Part shown: positions 63,873-64,000 of the stretch, one piece after another
Layout: every line of letters begins with the position of its first letter
Position numbering within the stretch: the stretch's first letter is position 1
Assembly (NCBI RefSeq): GCF_027924665.1
Contig: NZ_AP027043.1
Span: 124,001 to 188,000, forward strand
Direction: 5' to 3'
DNA from: Flavobacterium sp. GSB-24
GTDB lineage: Bacteria > Bacteroidota > Bacteroidia > Flavobacteriales > Flavobacteriaceae
DNA length: 64,000 bases
Translations under genes and position numbers: made by a program
Notes under the pieces: model-generated
What the model saw: the letters and a program-made list of their open reading frames with translations, nothing else
What the model was told of the DNA's origin: nothing
The model's database searches: none

Positions 63873-64000
63873 ATGAAAAAATCTATCATAGCTATCACAG
63901 CAGCAGTCACTCTATTATTTTCTGCAAATAACATTCAAGCTAACACAGCTAAATCTGAAATAACAGCAATTGAAGCTGTAGATTCTCAATTGCAAAATGT
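63873..64000 (+). CDS. Exported protein, partial at the right edge
   Basis: 42 codons up to the window end. Starts with a signal peptide (MKKSIIAITAAVTLLFSAN, ending QAN), then NTAKSEITAIEAV. The beginning resembles DUF3347-type periplasmic proteins that sit near metal-efflux genes, but too little is present to say. Confidence 0.6.
   Translation, partial: MKKSIIAITAAVTLLFSANNIQANTAKSEITAIEAVDSQLQN

Overview
This is AT-rich Bacteroidota DNA that looks like a Flavobacterium chromosome. The evidence is two SusC/SusD pairs, a FecI/FecR-controlled TonB receptor, families largely confined to Bacteroidota (DUF4290, DUF5686, DUF4249, PorT-type beta-barrels, a hybrid two-component system), TAnnTTTG promoter boxes and the usual Flavobacterium intergenic inverted repeats.

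Layout. 1-25 kb is mostly core genome. It holds a partial xerD at the left edge, four small outer-membrane beta-barrel genes, aroQ, a DUF5686 outer-membrane protein, a CDF metal transporter, a DUF493-DUF4290-murA operon, an esterase, recQ-fmt, an HU gene, yqgE, a class IV aminotransferase, a START-like protein, a CAT-anticodon tRNA, an ACT-domain protein, and an ECF sigma / FecR / TonB receptor / DUF4249 lipoprotein uptake locus. MurA has Asp where most bacteria have the fosfomycin-reactive Cys.

25-32.3 kb is an accessory, partly decayed defence-type island. Fragments of a type I restriction R subunit-like protein, an AlbA_2/HATPase-type regulator, an old yellow enzyme and a phospholipase D-like protein lie head to tail. 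They are followed by a membrane protein whose 5' end appears frameshifted and by an intact two-gene operon: an SMC/ABC-like ATPase with a long N-terminal domain and an HNH nuclease. The operon resembles Septu (PtuA/PtuB), but the N-terminal extension looks like an AbiJ-type domain. A broken IS3-family transposase and a divergent XRE regulator pair with two matching operators close the island.

33-49 kb is a polysaccharide utilisation locus transcribed leftward: hybrid two-component regulator, SusC, SusD, a GH10 xylanase-like enzyme, a PKD lipoprotein with a putative glycan-binding domain, a clan-A-type glycosidase and a GH2 enzyme. Xylan or a related beta-glycan is the likely target. 49-53.7 kb carries a sirtuin, a LemA-like protein, a nucleosidase, a DUF6642-like protein, an AraC regulator and a small protein resembling one in the FecI/FecR locus. 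53.9-60.6 kb is a second SusC/SusD locus with a beta-helix lipoprotein and, upstream, a LacI-type palindrome abutting a promoter box. The window ends with a divergent MFS transporter / AraC pair separated by a 13-bp direct repeat, then a Cys-rich exported protein and the start of another exported protein.

Limits: family names come from reading sequence motifs, with no database search. Promoters, operators and terminators are motif calls.
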